Below are positions 24,490-45,825 of a stretch of 64,000 nucleotides of DNA, in pieces (position 1 is the stretch's first letter; each line of letters opens with the position of its first letter). Below the pieces are notes generated by a model. It saw only the letters and a list, made by a program, of their open reading frames with translations, ran no database searches and was not told where the DNA came from. The DNA is from Archivesica marissinica (Eukaryota > Mollusca > Bivalvia > Venerida > Vesicomyidae): positions 51,091,611 to 51,155,610 of the forward strand of contig CM026397.1 of NCBI GenBank assembly GCA_014843695.1, in the 5' to 3' direction. The translations under genes and the position numbers were made by a program.

Positions 24490-25095
24490 TAGGATATGGT
24501 TCAATTATTTGGGAATCCTACTTGAAACGAGACATCGATGACATTGAACGCATACAAAGACTCGGTGCTCGTTTTATCAACAACGATTATAGATGCAAAG
24601 AGAAATACTGCTTTACAAACATACTAAACAGCCTGCAACTGGACACCCTAAAAGAGCAAGGCATTTAAATTTCACATGCCTATTCTCTCTCCCTCGTGGC
24701 GATGGATTCCATCAGGAATGAGGTCTCGAGAGTGATTAGTATAAGTTATAAGAACTTGTTTCGCAATCGAGCTAAAATAAATTTGTATAAACTAAAAGAG
24801 CACCATTGATGCTGTATAAGATAGCAGGATAAGGTGCCAGCAGTGGATCCTGAACATTAACTGACAAAACAACGAGATACGTGAAGTATGAAAGCTAAAC
24901 AATTCAAAGACTTTGATTTAGTAAATATCGTTGATCGAAGAGTGTCGAAAAATCCACGATCATACACTATTCCATACACTCACACAGAACAGTTCAAACA
25001 TTCATTTTTTGTGAAAACATTCAACAACCTGGATGCTTGTATAGTGCATGCTAAAACAGTACAGAGTCTCAGGTCAACCCATACGCGATTAACCT
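24490..25095 (+). mobile_element. CR1-like LINE fragment interrupted by a SINE
   Basis: 24,495-24,655 translates as GSIIWESYLKRDIDDIERIQ, RLGARFI and ILNSLQLDTLKEQ. After the SINE, 24,940-25,080 gives SKNPRSYTIPYTHTEQFKHS, FFVKTFNN and TVQSLRS. Together these are the thumb/C-terminus of a non-LTR reverse transcriptase. The SINE sits between the two halves. Confidence 0.75.
24656..24800 (+). mobile_element. V-type SINE, 5' truncated, inside LINE
   Basis: Begins at 'aaggcatttaa' and runs through 'tctctctccctcgtggcgat', 'gaggtctcgagagtgatta' and the tail 'cgcaatcgagctaaaataaa'. Matches the 3' two-thirds of the full SINE at 46,301-46,529. Confidence 0.8.
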
Positions 25096-25260
25096 TTTCC
25101 CTCATAGAAACACCTCTTGACGCCATAACCAATACAACATACATTGACACTGTAGTAGCTAAACCAATGTTCATAAACCCTTTCCCTCATAGAAGCACCT
25201 CTTGACGCCATAACCAATACAGCACACATTGACACTGTAGTAGCCAAACCAATGTTCATA
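25095..25260 (+). repeat. Direct duplication of about 80 bp
   Basis: 'cacctcttgacgccataacc...accaatgttcata' occurs twice in tandem, starting near 25,110 and 25,195. Confidence 0.75.
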
Positions 25261-25276
25261 CAAAATACTAGAATCT

Positions 25277-25640
25277 CATGTAGTCCCAGTAATATCTATG
25301 GAGGTGGGATAGATATGGTGACTACTTATCCACTGCCTGATAGCTAAATGGTTTGTCATTTGCATGGAGATATAATAGTATATTAACCTAAATATCTATG
25401 TAGTCCCAGTAATATCTATGGAGGTGGGATAGATATGGTGACTACTTATCCACTGCCTGATAGCTAAATGGTTTGTCATTTGTATGGAGATATAATAGTA
25501 TATTAACCTAAATATCTATGTAGTCCCAGTAATATCTATGGAGGTGGGATAGATATGGTGACTACTTATTCACTGCATGATAGCTAAATGATTTGTCATT
25601 TGTATGGAGATATAATAGTAGATTAACCTAAATCTCTATG
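25277..25640 (+). repeat. 120-bp tandem repeat, three units
   Basis: Unit 'atgtagtcccagtaatatct...gtatattaacctaaatat' recurs with an exact 120-base period (25,278, 25,398 and 25,518 starts). The third unit is more diverged. Confidence 0.9.
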
Positions 25641-26199
25641 AAGGAAAGGATTAAGACGCTAACTCCCGTAGCATCTATACCAGTAATGGGCCAGCTACGT
25701 AATTCAACATATACAAACAGATGGATTTCTTTACTGAAAACACATGCTTGTTCTCCAACAAATACAATTGCATTATAACAACGACTTTTCTTGAAATTGA
25801 GCATGTCAGAGAATATGACAATATGAGTCAATCATGAATGTTGTAACTATTTGCATGCTGGGTACAATAAAAACTATAAATAGTTCAAATAATTATAGCA
25901 GACGACAATTCATAAATGTATTTTTCTTATTTGAAAATTCTGTAAATATGTCATGGCATTTCATTAGGATTGTGTGGTCACGACACAATTACAATGAAAT
26001 TACATGACATATATGACATATTTTCACCACCATCGTACAATAAGTTAATGAATGTATATTGTATTTCTGTTAATACATATACAGCACCATCTGCTCCAAA
26101 GACCATCGCCGGAAACGTTGTCGGTTGTATATACAAAACCTGTTCTTAATCCATCGTGTTGACCTCCAGCTCAAACCATTATCATTACAGACGGAATTG
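25641..26199. other. No gene seen; contains an imperfect palindrome at 25,946-26,015
   Basis: Arms 'atatgtcatggcatttcatt' and 'aatgaaattacatgacatat' face each other around 'gattgtgtggtcacgacaca'. No coding signal. Confidence 0.5.
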
Positions 26200-26472
26200 T
26201 AGTTCAGTGATTTAAACATTGGACTGGTAATCCAGGGATCGCCGGTTCTGACCCTAATAAAACTATCAGTCTTTAAGATGGGACTATTAACCTAGGTATC
26301 CTGTCGGTACTTTATACCGTGCATGTAAAAGAACCAGAGGAGACTCTGGAATGCGTCTCTGTCTGTATCATTGCACTATCCCCCAAATATCTAAAATGAC
26401 TAATCTATTCAGGAGGCGTCGCTCATATGGGCAACCGGTAGCGACGATAAATAAACGTAAAATATACACTGT
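26200..26472 (+). mobile_element. tRNA-Thr-like SINE
   Basis: Head contains 'tggactggtaatccaggga' (a GGT-anticodon-arm-like stem and loop) and a damaged B-box. Body 'gatgggactattaacc', 'gaaccagaggagactctgga', 3' end 'ggcaaccggtagcgacgata' and 'aataaacgtaaaa'. Confidence 0.75.
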
Positions 26473-26796
26473 TACCATTGTTTTAACGTGTTTGGAGAGA
26501 CCACAAACATACATGTACAAAGGACACGTTTTGCTATTCCAATTGGTGGACGTTGTAGGCAGTTTGGACTTTACGCGTATTCGTGTAGCATTATGAATCA
26601 GAATGCAATTTCCAGCAATATTAAATGCAGTCTTCCCATCAAGATAGTCGGCAAGTAGAACTGGCAAATAATTATCTCAATGTCAAATAACGATTGATAG
26701 AGATTTTATAGATACGTGACAAAATAGATTAGCAACAAAGAACATAAAATACGTAGAACAAGAAGTGTGTCTCTGGATATAAATGAGAAACGGGGG

Positions 26797-26829
<33 letters not shown>

Positions 26830-27289
26830 CGAGAGTGAGAGCGAGAGAGCGAGAGTGAGAGAGCGAGAGTGAGAGAGAGAGAGCGAGAGTGAGAGAGAGA
26901 GAGCGCGCGAGAGAGAGAGAGAGAGCGCGCGAGAGAGAGCAAGAGTGAGAGTTAGAGAGAGAGCAAGAGTGAGGTTAGAGAGAGAGCAGAGTGAGAGTTA
27001 GAGAGAGAGCAAGAGTGAGAGTTAGAGAGAGAGCAAGAGTGAGAGTTAGAGAGAGAGCAAGAGTGAGAGTTAGAGAGAGAGCAAGAGTGAGAGTTAGAGA
27101 GAGAGCAAGAGTGAGAGTTAGAGAGAGAGCGAGAGTGAGAGTTAGAGAGCGAGAGTGAGAGTTAGAGAGCGAGAGTTAGAGAGAGTGAGAGTTAGAGAGA
27201 GCGAGAGTGAGAGTTAGAGAGAGAGCAAGAGTGAGAGTTAGAGAGAGTGAGAGAGAGAGAGTTAGAGAGAGAGAGAGAGAGAGAGAGAT
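26797..27289 (+). repeat. GA-rich microsatellite
   Basis: Nearly pure (GA)n with periodic 'gagttagagagagagcaaga' sub-units of about 24 bp in the second half. Confidence 0.95.
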
Positions 27290-28440
27290 GTGACTAAATG
27301 TTGACACATACGAATGTTTGCTTAATGTTTGGAGTTTAAAGGTGCATCAACAGCTGAGGTCATATGGCAATATTAAATCTATTATTGGTGGCGGACGACA
27401 CCTGGTGTTGCTCCGAACAGTATTTCAGACACGACCGGTTACACGGGTTGAACCACCGACCTTCAGCAAGCTAGCTGCATAGAAATTCCATGCTACTTTT
27501 TCCATAATGCCTACGAGCAGTGAAATGTTGAGATATTAATTCGATTTGTCTACGATTCTCCTACGTTTTCTCTAATACATGTATTACCAAAGCGTGACAG
27601 ATATACTAGTATACATGCCAACATGTACATTGAAGTAAGTTGTGTATAAATGTTGCCATCCAGAGGAAAAACTAAACCGACAACGGTAGCTCTACACCTG
27701 TCGTACGACATTCCTGATTAGTTACTACTACCGTCGGTTACTGACATAGCCCTAAGATACATATTTACGTTTCCACATTCAGGAAAACTTTTATATTACT
27801 TTTTATAAAGGCAATACCTCAGCCTCAAAATAATCAATCACCAAATCCATAAAAATGTCGCATACTTATATAGATTGCGGTTATCCGTTTCTGCCTACAC
27901 GTATATATTAACCCCGTATATGCTCACCTTTGCCATAGCTATCTATCACCAGAGCAAAGGTATGTGTTTTTTTATTCTGACTAGAAATAAACTAGTTTTA
28001 GTGATACAAAGCATGTTCCACTGTCAGACGCCATTAGGACGACATTGCAAGTGTCCGTTTTTTATGCAAGCAATTTAAATAAAACATGCTACAATAATTT
28101 CTTTACTTGTGATTTGCTACGGAGAAACGTCGAAGAGAAAAAAAAGCCATTCAAAAGAACGTACATTAAATGTGGCTTGTGCTCGATTTTTAACAATTTT
28201 AATAAACTTCTTGAAAAATCTATAATCATATTTTGACAATGAAATTAATGTGCGTACAATACCTTTAGCATGTTTTATTAATATTGCATGCATACAAATA
28301 TAGACACTAGTGTATTTATGCATGCATTAACATCACCAATATGAGTAGTGACAGCTAGGGATGAGGGTCGCTCCTCCTAAACCAACATTGAGACGGCACA
28401 GTGCCAAAAAAGAGTCTTGCGAAAATTGCATCTGGATCAC
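27290..28440. other. No gene seen; SINE remnant at 27,320-27,490
   Basis: The first part (gtgcatcaacagctgaggtc, ttgaaccaccgaccttcagc) is a degenerate member of the third SINE family. The rest has short ORFs without recognisable motifs. Confidence 0.4.
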
Positions 28441-28442
28441 CA

Positions 28443-28660
28443 TTAACTCGTAACCTGCCAATCACGACTAACGTCGATTTTGCCAACAGTATAGAGCAAG
28501 ATCAGACGGCAAATAACGTGCCGTCTAATAAGGCACTATGCGGTTTGCTATTCGGATAGTGGAGCTAAAACACTTGTCTGAATAGCAAACAACATAGATT
28601 CTGATCAGACGCGGACTCACTCCGCGGCTGATCTGGATCTATGTTGTTTGCACATTCCGT
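28443..28660. mobile_element. TTAA MITE, family B, immediately upstream of gene copy 2
   Basis: Shares the core modules (gatcagacggcaaataacgt, gcaaacaacatagattctga, gatctggatctatgttgttt) with 19,613-19,859 and 52,232-52,463. Left TTAA at 28,443. The right boundary is blurred because the last 25-30 bases before 28,681 are also present upstream of copy 1. Confidence 0.55.
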
Positions 28661-28716
28661 TCAATTGATGCGACAGGTTAACGTTTAACGTTATATTTTA
28701 GAAGAGACCAGCAACC

Positions 28717-37980
<9,264 letters not shown>

Positions 37981-38711
37981 TTTTGCTGTATCGTCGATGG
38001 TAAGCACTTTGTTTTGTGGCTCGTCAATTTAGTCAGCTCTTTCCGCTTCAACTTCGTGTTCTGGTGTCGGGGTTTCCGCTTCAACTTCGTCAGCTCTTTT
38101 CGCTTCAACTTCGTGTTCTGGTCTCTGTCCTTGCCAAGGGATATGTATTGCTGCTGTAAAAATTACTTTCATATTTTTCGGGGGAGAGTGGATACCACTG
38201 GACACATATGAGTAACACTGAATACATATCTGTTTATGCCTCCTTACGTCCCTTGGCTAGTAAGTTGAGACACGTTATGTGTTTACGTATTACATGTTAA
38301 ATATGACGCATGCCTTTATTTCCCTATGCTTTGTTACTTGGATTTAGGAAATGGTGTTCTTTATTATCGTAAAATTGTGGAAAATGAATCAGTTTACACG
38401 ATTAGCATTTATTACGTTGCACTTAGACTTAAATGATTAGGTTACTCTTCATCTATCATTGGTGGAGGTAGATCCCGGGAGCCCCTCCGAGCAATGAAGT
38501 CAGACATGGACGGGTACCAGGCTAGAACCACCGACTTACCACAAGTCATTTGGATAGTCGTTGTAATATGAACCTGAGGACAATATCATGAACTAATGGC
38601 TACAGCAATACTTTAAATTACAAACAAATAAATGAACTATTTGAAATAATGTGTTGAATAAACAATAACCGGCATTGCAGCTATGTTCCTCATTTTATTG
38701 ATTGTGGGATA

Positions 38712-39410
38712 ATGTAAGATACAGAGTATAGTGCAAGATACAGAGTATAGTGCAATATACAGAGGATAGTGCATGGTACAGAGGATAGTGCATGATGTAG
38801 AGGATAGTGCACGATACAGATGATAGTGCATGCTACTGAGGACAGTGCATGATACAGAGGATAATGCAAGATACAGAGTATAGTGCATGGTACAGAGGCG
38901 AGTGCAAGATACAGAGGATATTGCATGAAACAGAGGATAGTGCAAGATACAGATGGTAGTGCAATATACAGAGTATAGTGCAAGATACAGAGTATAGTGC
39001 AATATACAGAGGATAGTGCAAGATACAGAGGATAGTACACGATACAGATGGTATTGCAATATACAGAGTATAGTGCAAGATACAGAGCATAGTGCAATAT
39101 ACAGAGGATAGTGTATGATACAGAGGATAGTGCAATATACAGAGAATAGTGCAAAATACAGATGATAGTGCAATATACATAGTATAGTGCAATATACAGA
39201 CGATAGTGCAAGATGCAGAGTATAGTGCAATATACATAGGATAGTGCAATATACAGAGGATATTGTACTATGCAGATGATAGTGCAATATACAGAGGATA
39301 GTGCACTATACAGATGATAATGCAAGCTACAGATGATAGTGCAAGATACAGAGGATAGTGCAATATACAGAGATAATGCACGATACAGAGGATAGTGTAA
39401 TGTGCAACAG
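38712..39410 (+). repeat. 19-20-bp tandem repeat
   Basis: About 36 degenerate units of 'gatacagaggatagtgcaa'. Copy 1 has only two or three units at 7,690-7,755. The Tyr/Cys/Leu/His-rich minus-strand ORFs (38,637-39,559) are repeat translations. Confidence 0.9.
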
Positions 39411-39784
39411 ACAGAGGACACTAATTCCAGAAGCAACATTGATGTACGTGCCAAGTGTATAAGACCGATATATGAGACCTCGGTTGACAGTCCCATCTGA
39501 AATACGGTTAATATTATTGTGGTCAGAGGGGGGCTCGGTCCTGCAACCCTTGGTTTCACCAGGTTATATATTCACACATATTTATATTGCAGGGCCTGTA
39601 TGTACAGCCAGTCATTAGATCCTAAGACCAAACGGACTGGTGCAACAAGACGATCCGATCAACCGACTACGAAACAACACTGTTCCATAATATTGTATAT
39701 ATACCTGAAATACATTGTAGCCAAGCATCATATTTAGTCTTATATTATTATTTTATTATTTTTTGTGTGTGGTTTGAAAGACGT

Positions 39785-39990
39785 ATTAACAGCTTAGGTC
39801 ATATGGCGACTCTCCAGCTATACTTGGTGGAGCAAGACCACGGGTAACCCCTGTTATAAATAGTTCAGGCATGCACGGGAACCCGGGTAGGACCACCGAC
39901 CATCTTAAAGCCAATTGAATAGCTTCATCACATGAAATAATTCGATGGCCCGGTGGGATTCGAACTAACCGCGGTGAGTGGCAAGTCAAC
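39785..39990 (-). mobile_element. tRNA-derived SINE, third family
   Basis: Plus-strand landmarks 'ctccagctatacttggtgga', 'acgggaacccgggtaggac' and B-box complement 'gtgggattcgaactaac'. Paralogue of 8,085-8,245. Confidence 0.6.
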
Positions 39991-40019
39991 GAAAAGACAA
40001 GATCAATTGGATGACATTA

Positions 40020-40195
40020 AGATGGGGTGTGACTGTACAGCGCGCAGCGTTCAGCTGTGATAAAGATCATTGGTTCTCTACGGGTGTGGGTTAGAGCTAG
40101 AGGGGTGTGACTGTACAACATGCAGCGTTCAGCTGTGATAAAGATCATTGGTTCTCTACGGGTGTGGGTTAGAGCTAGAGTAGTAAATATACACG
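40020..40195 (+). repeat. Tandem duplication of about 80 bp at the duplication edge
   Basis: 'gtgtgactgtacag...ttcagctgtgataaagatcattggttctctacgggtgtgggttagagctagag' occurs twice here. Copy 1 has only the first part, once (8,288-8,330). Confidence 0.8.
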
Positions 40196-40196
40196 A

Positions 40197-40345
40197 TAGT
40201 TTATACAAATTTGTTTTAGCTCGATTGCGAAACAACGTGACGATGTATTCCATCTGGATTGAGGGGGGTCTCGAGAGTGATTAATATAAGTTGTAAGAAC
40301 TTGTTTCGTAATCGAGCTAAAATAAATTTGTATAAACTAAACAGA
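40197..40345. mobile_element. Two V-type SINE tails head-to-head
   Basis: An inverted tail (tttatacaaatttgttttag, ctcgattgcgaaac) joins a direct fragment (tccatctggattgagg...gctaaaataaatttgtataa), giving an inverted-repeat structure of about 45-bp arms. Confidence 0.7.
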
Positions 40346-40364
40346 TTAAGCCAAAATAATAACC

Positions 40365-40511
40365 CCCGTTTGTACAGCTCGATTGCGAAACACTTATTTA
40401 AAACGCTAGGTCTATCGTGCTCGAGACCTCATTCCTGGTGGTATCCATCGCCACGCCAGAGAAAGAGGAAATATGGGAATTACTCGCCTTGTCTAAGGGC
40501 AGAATCGTGAA
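40365..40511 (-). mobile_element. V-type SINE 3' fragment, inverted
   Basis: 'cagctcgattgcgaaacact', 'tcgagacctcattcctggt' and 'ccttgtctaagggcagaatc'. Its 5' side merges into the 44-bp array. Confidence 0.7.
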
Positions 40512-41322
40512 TACGCTATCACGGCGCTACCACCGCTCTATCGCTGCGCTATCACCGCACTACAGCAGCGCTACCACCGCCCTACCACTGCGCTATCACC
40601 GCACTACAGCAGCGCTACCACCGCCCTACCACTGCGCTATCACCGCACTACAGCAGCGCTACCACCGCCCTACCACTGCGCTATCACCGCACTACAGCAG
40701 CACTACCACCGCCCTACCACTGCGCTATCACCGCACTACAGCAGCGCTACCACCGCCCTACCACTGCGCTATCGTGGTGCCCTACCACTGCGCTATCACC
40801 GCACTACAGCAGCGTACCACCGCACTACTGGTTGTAGCAGCGCTACACCGCCCTACCACTGCGCTATCACCGCACTACCAGCGCTACCACCGCCCTACCA
40901 CTGCGCTATCACCGCACTACAGCAGCGCTACCACCGCTCTATCACTGCGCTATCACCGCACTACAGCAGCGCTACCACCGCCCTACCACTGCGCTATCAC
41001 CGCACTACAGCAGCGCTACCACCGCCCTACCACTGCGCTATCACCGCACTACAGCAGCGCTACCACCGCCCTACCACTGCGCTATCACCGCACTACAGCA
41101 GCGCTACCACCGCACTACAGCTGCGCTATCACCGCACTACCACTGCGCTATCACCGCACTACAGCAGCGCTACCACCGCCCTACCACTGCGCTATCACCG
41201 CACTACAGCAGCGCTACCACCGCCCTACCACTGCGCTATCACCGCACTACAGCAGCGCTACCACCGCCCTACCACTGCGCTATCACCGCACTACAGCAGC
41301 ACTACCACCGCCCTACCACTGC

Positions 41323-41411
<89 letters not shown>

Positions 41412-41730
41412 CGCTATCACCGCACTACAAAGCGCTATCACCGCACTACAGCAGCGCTACCACCGCCCTACCACTGCGCTATCACCGCACTACAGCAGCG
41501 CTACCACCGCCCTACCACTGCGCTATCACCGCACTACAGCAGCGCTACCACCGCTCTATCACTGCGCTATCACCGCACTACCACCGCCCTATCACTGCGC
41601 TATCACCGCACTACAGCAGCGCTACCACCGCTCTATCACTGCGCTATCACCGCACTACAGCAGCGCTACCACCGCCCTACCACTGCGCTATCACCGCACT
41701 ACAGCAGCGCTACCACCATTCTACCACTGT
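40512..41730 (+). repeat. 44-bp minisatellite, block 1
   Basis: Units of 'cgctaccaccgccctaccac' plus 'tgcgctatcaccgcactacagcag', interrupted at 41,324-41,410 by an almost pure A run. Long open frames (TTALSPHYSSATTALPLRYH) are repeat translations. Confidence 0.95.
41324..41410 (+). other. 87-base poly-A run inside the minisatellite
   Basis: Pure A except for one G near 41,373, abutting array sequence on both sides with no retroelement 3' end beside it. It may be a sequencing or assembly artefact. Confidence 0.6.
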
Positions 41731-42051
41731 GCTATCTTACGGTGAGGGTTAATGAAACATGGATGAAGGTTATTAGTTAAACGTAGAAAGAGAGAAAAAC
41801 GACTATTAGAGAACATTTACGTATTTTAATTGGTACTATGTGACAAGGTGTACTATAAGGTAACGAAGCGACAGACTGCGATCTAATGTACATCTATTCA
41901 AATATGGCTTCCACATTCACCGAAGAACTCCAAGGTTTGCTATTGATATTGCAGCTATAGATGTGTCAATGTTAGCCATTCCACGTACATACCATACAGG
42001 TAGTTCTTCTTTTACCAATCCATGACATGTTAGTTTATAATGCAAGTTACC

Positions 42052-42212
42052 TTAGATCGATTGCGAAACAAGTTCCTACAGCATTAGCATAATCACTCTC
42101 CAGACAGCATGCTGGATGTAATCCATCGGCACGATGGAGAGAGTAGAGGCAACATGGAATTTAAGTGTGATGGCTAAGGGCACACTCGTAACAGCTACAG
42201 CTGTGCGCGAAC
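42052..42212 (-). mobile_element. V-type SINE, inverted, cut by the gap
   Basis: 'tcgattgcgaaacaagttcc', 'gatggagagagtagaggca'. Appears identical by eye to 44,628-44,788. Confidence 0.7.
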
Positions 42213-43212
42213 NNNNNNNNNNNNNNNNNNNNNNNNNNNNNNNNNNNNNNNNNNNNNNNNNNNNNNNNNNNNNNNNNNNNNNNNNNNNNNNNNNNNNNNN
42301 NNNNNNNNNNNNNNNNNNNNNNNNNNNNNNNNNNNNNNNNNNNNNNNNNNNNNNNNNNNNNNNNNNNNNNNNNNNNNNNNNNNNNNNNNNNNNNNNNNNN
42401 NNNNNNNNNNNNNNNNNNNNNNNNNNNNNNNNNNNNNNNNNNNNNNNNNNNNNNNNNNNNNNNNNNNNNNNNNNNNNNNNNNNNNNNNNNNNNNNNNNNN
42501 NNNNNNNNNNNNNNNNNNNNNNNNNNNNNNNNNNNNNNNNNNNNNNNNNNNNNNNNNNNNNNNNNNNNNNNNNNNNNNNNNNNNNNNNNNNNNNNNNNNN
42601 NNNNNNNNNNNNNNNNNNNNNNNNNNNNNNNNNNNNNNNNNNNNNNNNNNNNNNNNNNNNNNNNNNNNNNNNNNNNNNNNNNNNNNNNNNNNNNNNNNNN
42701 NNNNNNNNNNNNNNNNNNNNNNNNNNNNNNNNNNNNNNNNNNNNNNNNNNNNNNNNNNNNNNNNNNNNNNNNNNNNNNNNNNNNNNNNNNNNNNNNNNNN
42801 NNNNNNNNNNNNNNNNNNNNNNNNNNNNNNNNNNNNNNNNNNNNNNNNNNNNNNNNNNNNNNNNNNNNNNNNNNNNNNNNNNNNNNNNNNNNNNNNNNNN
42901 NNNNNNNNNNNNNNNNNNNNNNNNNNNNNNNNNNNNNNNNNNNNNNNNNNNNNNNNNNNNNNNNNNNNNNNNNNNNNNNNNNNNNNNNNNNNNNNNNNNN
43001 NNNNNNNNNNNNNNNNNNNNNNNNNNNNNNNNNNNNNNNNNNNNNNNNNNNNNNNNNNNNNNNNNNNNNNNNNNNNNNNNNNNNNNNNNNNNNNNNNNNN
43101 NNNNNNNNNNNNNNNNNNNNNNNNNNNNNNNNNNNNNNNNNNNNNNNNNNNNNNNNNNNNNNNNNNNNNNNNNNNNNNNNNNNNNNNNNNNNNNNNNNNN
43201 NNNNNNNNNNNN
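42213..43212. other. Assembly gap of exactly 1,000 N
   Basis: A run of N with a round length, i.e. a scaffolding placeholder rather than a measured size. Confidence 0.99.
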
Positions 43213-43884
43213 CACATAATGAGGTATGGTTTACACATGTGCTGCCACATAATGAGGTATGGTTTACACATGTGCTGCCACATAATGAGGTATGGTTTAC
43301 ACATGTGCTGCCACATAATGAGGTATGGTTTACACATGTGCTGCCACATAATGAGGTATGGTTTACACATGTGCTGCCACATAATGAGGTATGGTTTACA
43401 CATGTGCTGCCACATAATGGAGGTATGGTTTACACATGTGCTGCCACATAATGGAGGTATGGTTTACACATAATGAGGTATGGTTTACACATGTGCTGCC
43501 ACATAATGGAGGTATGGTTTACACATAATGGAGGTATGGTTTACACATGTGCTGCCACATAATGGAGGTATGGTTTACACATAATGAGGTATGGTTTACA
43601 CATGTGCTGCCACATAATGAGGTATGGTTTACACATGTGCTGCCACATAATGAGGTATGGTTTACACATGTGCTGCCACATAATGAGGTATGGTTTACAC
43701 ATGTGCTGCCACATAATGAGGTATGGTTTACACATGTGCTGCCACATAATGAGGTATGGTTTACACATGTGCTGCCACATAATGAGGTATGGTTTACACA
43801 TGTGCTGCCACATAATGAGGTATGGTTTACACATGTGCTGCCACATAATGAGGTATGGTTTACACATGTGCTGCCACATAATGA
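43213..43884 (+). repeat. 33-bp minisatellite
   Basis: About 20 units of 'cacataatgaggtatggttt' plus 'acacatgtgctgc', some truncated to about 20 bp ('cataatggaggtatggttta'). It begins at the gap and ends inside the 44-bp array. Confidence 0.95.
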
Positions 43885-44300
43885 GGGCACTACAGCAGCG
43901 CTACCACCGCCCTACCACTGCGCTATCACCGCACTACAGCAGCGCTACCACCGCCCTACCACTGCGCTATCACCGCACTACAGCAGCGCTACCACCGCAC
44001 TACCACTGCGCTATCACCGCACTACAGCAGCGCTACCACCGCCCTACCACTGCGCTATCACCGCACTACAGCAGCGCTACCACCGCCCTACCACTGCGCT
44101 ATCACCGCACTACAGCAGCGCTACCACCGCTCTATCACTGCGCTATCACCGCACTACCACCGCCCTATCACTGCGCTATCACCGCACTACAGCAGCGCTA
44201 CCACCGCTCTATCACTGCGCTATCACCGCACTACAGCAGCGCTACCACCGCCCTACCACTGCGCTATCACCGCACTACAGCAGCGCTACCACCATTCTAC
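43885..44300 (+). repeat. 44-bp minisatellite, block 2
   Basis: Same unit as 40,512-41,730. From about 44,130 onward it matches 41,555-41,730 unit for unit at an offset of 2,576 bases. Confidence 0.95.
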
Positions 44301-44795
44301 CACTGTGCTATCTTACGGTGAGGGTTAATGAAACATGGATGAAGGTTATTAGTTAAACGTAGAAAGAGAGAAAAACGACTATTAGAGAACATTTACGTAT
44401 TTTAATTGGTACTATGTGACAAGGTGTACTATAAGGTAACGAAGCGACAGACTGCGATCTAATGTACATCTATTCAAATATGGCTTCCACATTCACCGAA
44501 GAACTCCAAGGTTTGCTATTGATATTGCAGCTATAGATGTGTCAATGTTAGCCATTCCACGTACATACCATACAGGTAGTTCTTCTTTTACCAATCCATG
44601 ACATGTTAGTTTATAATGCAAGTTACCTTAGATCGATTGCGAAACAAGTTCCTACAGCATTAGCATAATCACTCTCCAGACAGCATGCTGGATGTAATCC
44701 ATCGGCACGATGGAGAGAGTAGAGGCAACATGGAATTTAAGTGTGATGGCTAAGGGCACACTCGTAACAGCTACAGCTGTGCGCGAACTCGACTT
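44301..44795 (-). repeat. Second copy of the sequence left of the gap
   Basis: 44,317-44,788 appears identical by eye to 41,741-42,212, including the inverted SINE at its end. The left copy stops at the gap. Confidence 0.85.
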
Positions 44796-45069
44796 TCACC
44801 ATAAAATGTAACCTGGAAACAGGGGTCGATATATTTTTCCTGGACAGTGAAATAAATATATTTTAACACCGAGACTATTAACTGGGCCGTATTTCTGGTC
44901 ATAAATTATGTCATTTTGCCAGAAGTTAAATAGTGAAAAATCGACATACTGGAACCCAGGCTACATAAAATGTGCCATACAATTGTGTTTATATCTTGGA
45001 TTTATTGTTTTGAATATAATCAGAGAATGAAAGGCATGCGAAAATGTTGGAACTGTTGAGGTTTGAATA

Positions 45070-45260
45070 CAGTCAATCCTGTGTTATTGGCCACCTCCAT
45101 TTAGCAGCCAACCTGTAGTATGCAGTCAACCTGTATTAAGCAGCCCGTTTCCAGATTCCCAACATATTGTTTTATTTTATACAGTTGACCACTATTAAGC
45201 AGTCATCTGTGCTAAGCAGCCACTTTATGGGGCATTCCATTGGCTGGCTGTTTAATACAC
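45070..45260. mobile_element. TA-type MITE ('acagtcaa...'), partial, with unoccupied TTAA site
   Basis: 'acagtcaatcctgtgttatt', 'acagttgaccactattaagc'. It carries an uninterrupted TTAA at about 45,191 where the copy at 19,537 holds a MITE. Confidence 0.65.
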
Positions 45261-45314
45261 GTGTTGCTGTATATTACCAAAATATATAAATTACGCTTAG
45301 TTAATACAAATTGA

Positions 45315-45395
45315 TTATAATTCGATTGCGAAACAAGTATTTACAACGTTAAATTAATCGCTCTCGAGACCTCATTCCTGATGGAATCCATTGCT
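45315..45395 (-). mobile_element. V-type SINE 3' fragment, inverted
   Basis: 'attcgattgcgaaacaagta', 'tcgagacctcattcctgatg'. Confidence 0.65.
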
Positions 45396-45456
45396 CTCGA
45401 GACCTTATTTTTTCTGTTCCTATTGGTGTGTTCTGAAGATATGCAGCTGGGTCATA

Positions 45457-45652
45457 ATGTATCCGTATTACGGTACAATACCGGAGTGCACCAGACTGTA
45501 TCCGTATTACGGTACAATAGCGGAGTACACCAGAATGTATCCGTATTACGGTACAATACCGAAGTGCACCAGAATGTATCCGTATTACGGTACAATACCG
45601 GAGTGCACCAGAATGTATCCGTATTACGGTACAATACCGGAGTGCCCAGGAA
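45457..45652 (+). repeat. 39-bp tandem repeat, five units
   Basis: 'aatgtatccgtattacggta' plus 'caataccggagtgcaccag', nearly perfect. ORFs of the VSVLRYNTGVHQN type are repeat translations. Confidence 0.93.
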
Positions 45653-45825
45653 CGAACTAGAATAAAGGTCTATGCAGATGTGTTAACTAGATTGAAACAT
45701 GTGATGTTCTTCCGTTTTCCTCCCCCAGCTGTTTTTATTTGGTGCCACATTCTAACCGAGGTGTGTGCCTCATTTTCCTCAGTGTGGCTAGTGGCCTGTG
45801 TTTGGATTTAGAAACGGTCGCTCTA

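Noticed and set aside
38637..39559. 216- and 289-codon Cys/Leu/His/Tyr-rich minus-strand ORFs
   Set aside because: Translations of the 19-20-bp repeat.
40417..41745. 442-codon ORF through the 44-bp array
   Set aside because: Repeat translation including a poly-Lys stretch from the A run.
42076..43415. ORFs spanning the N gap
   Set aside because: The residues are unknown (N); the frames are meaningless.
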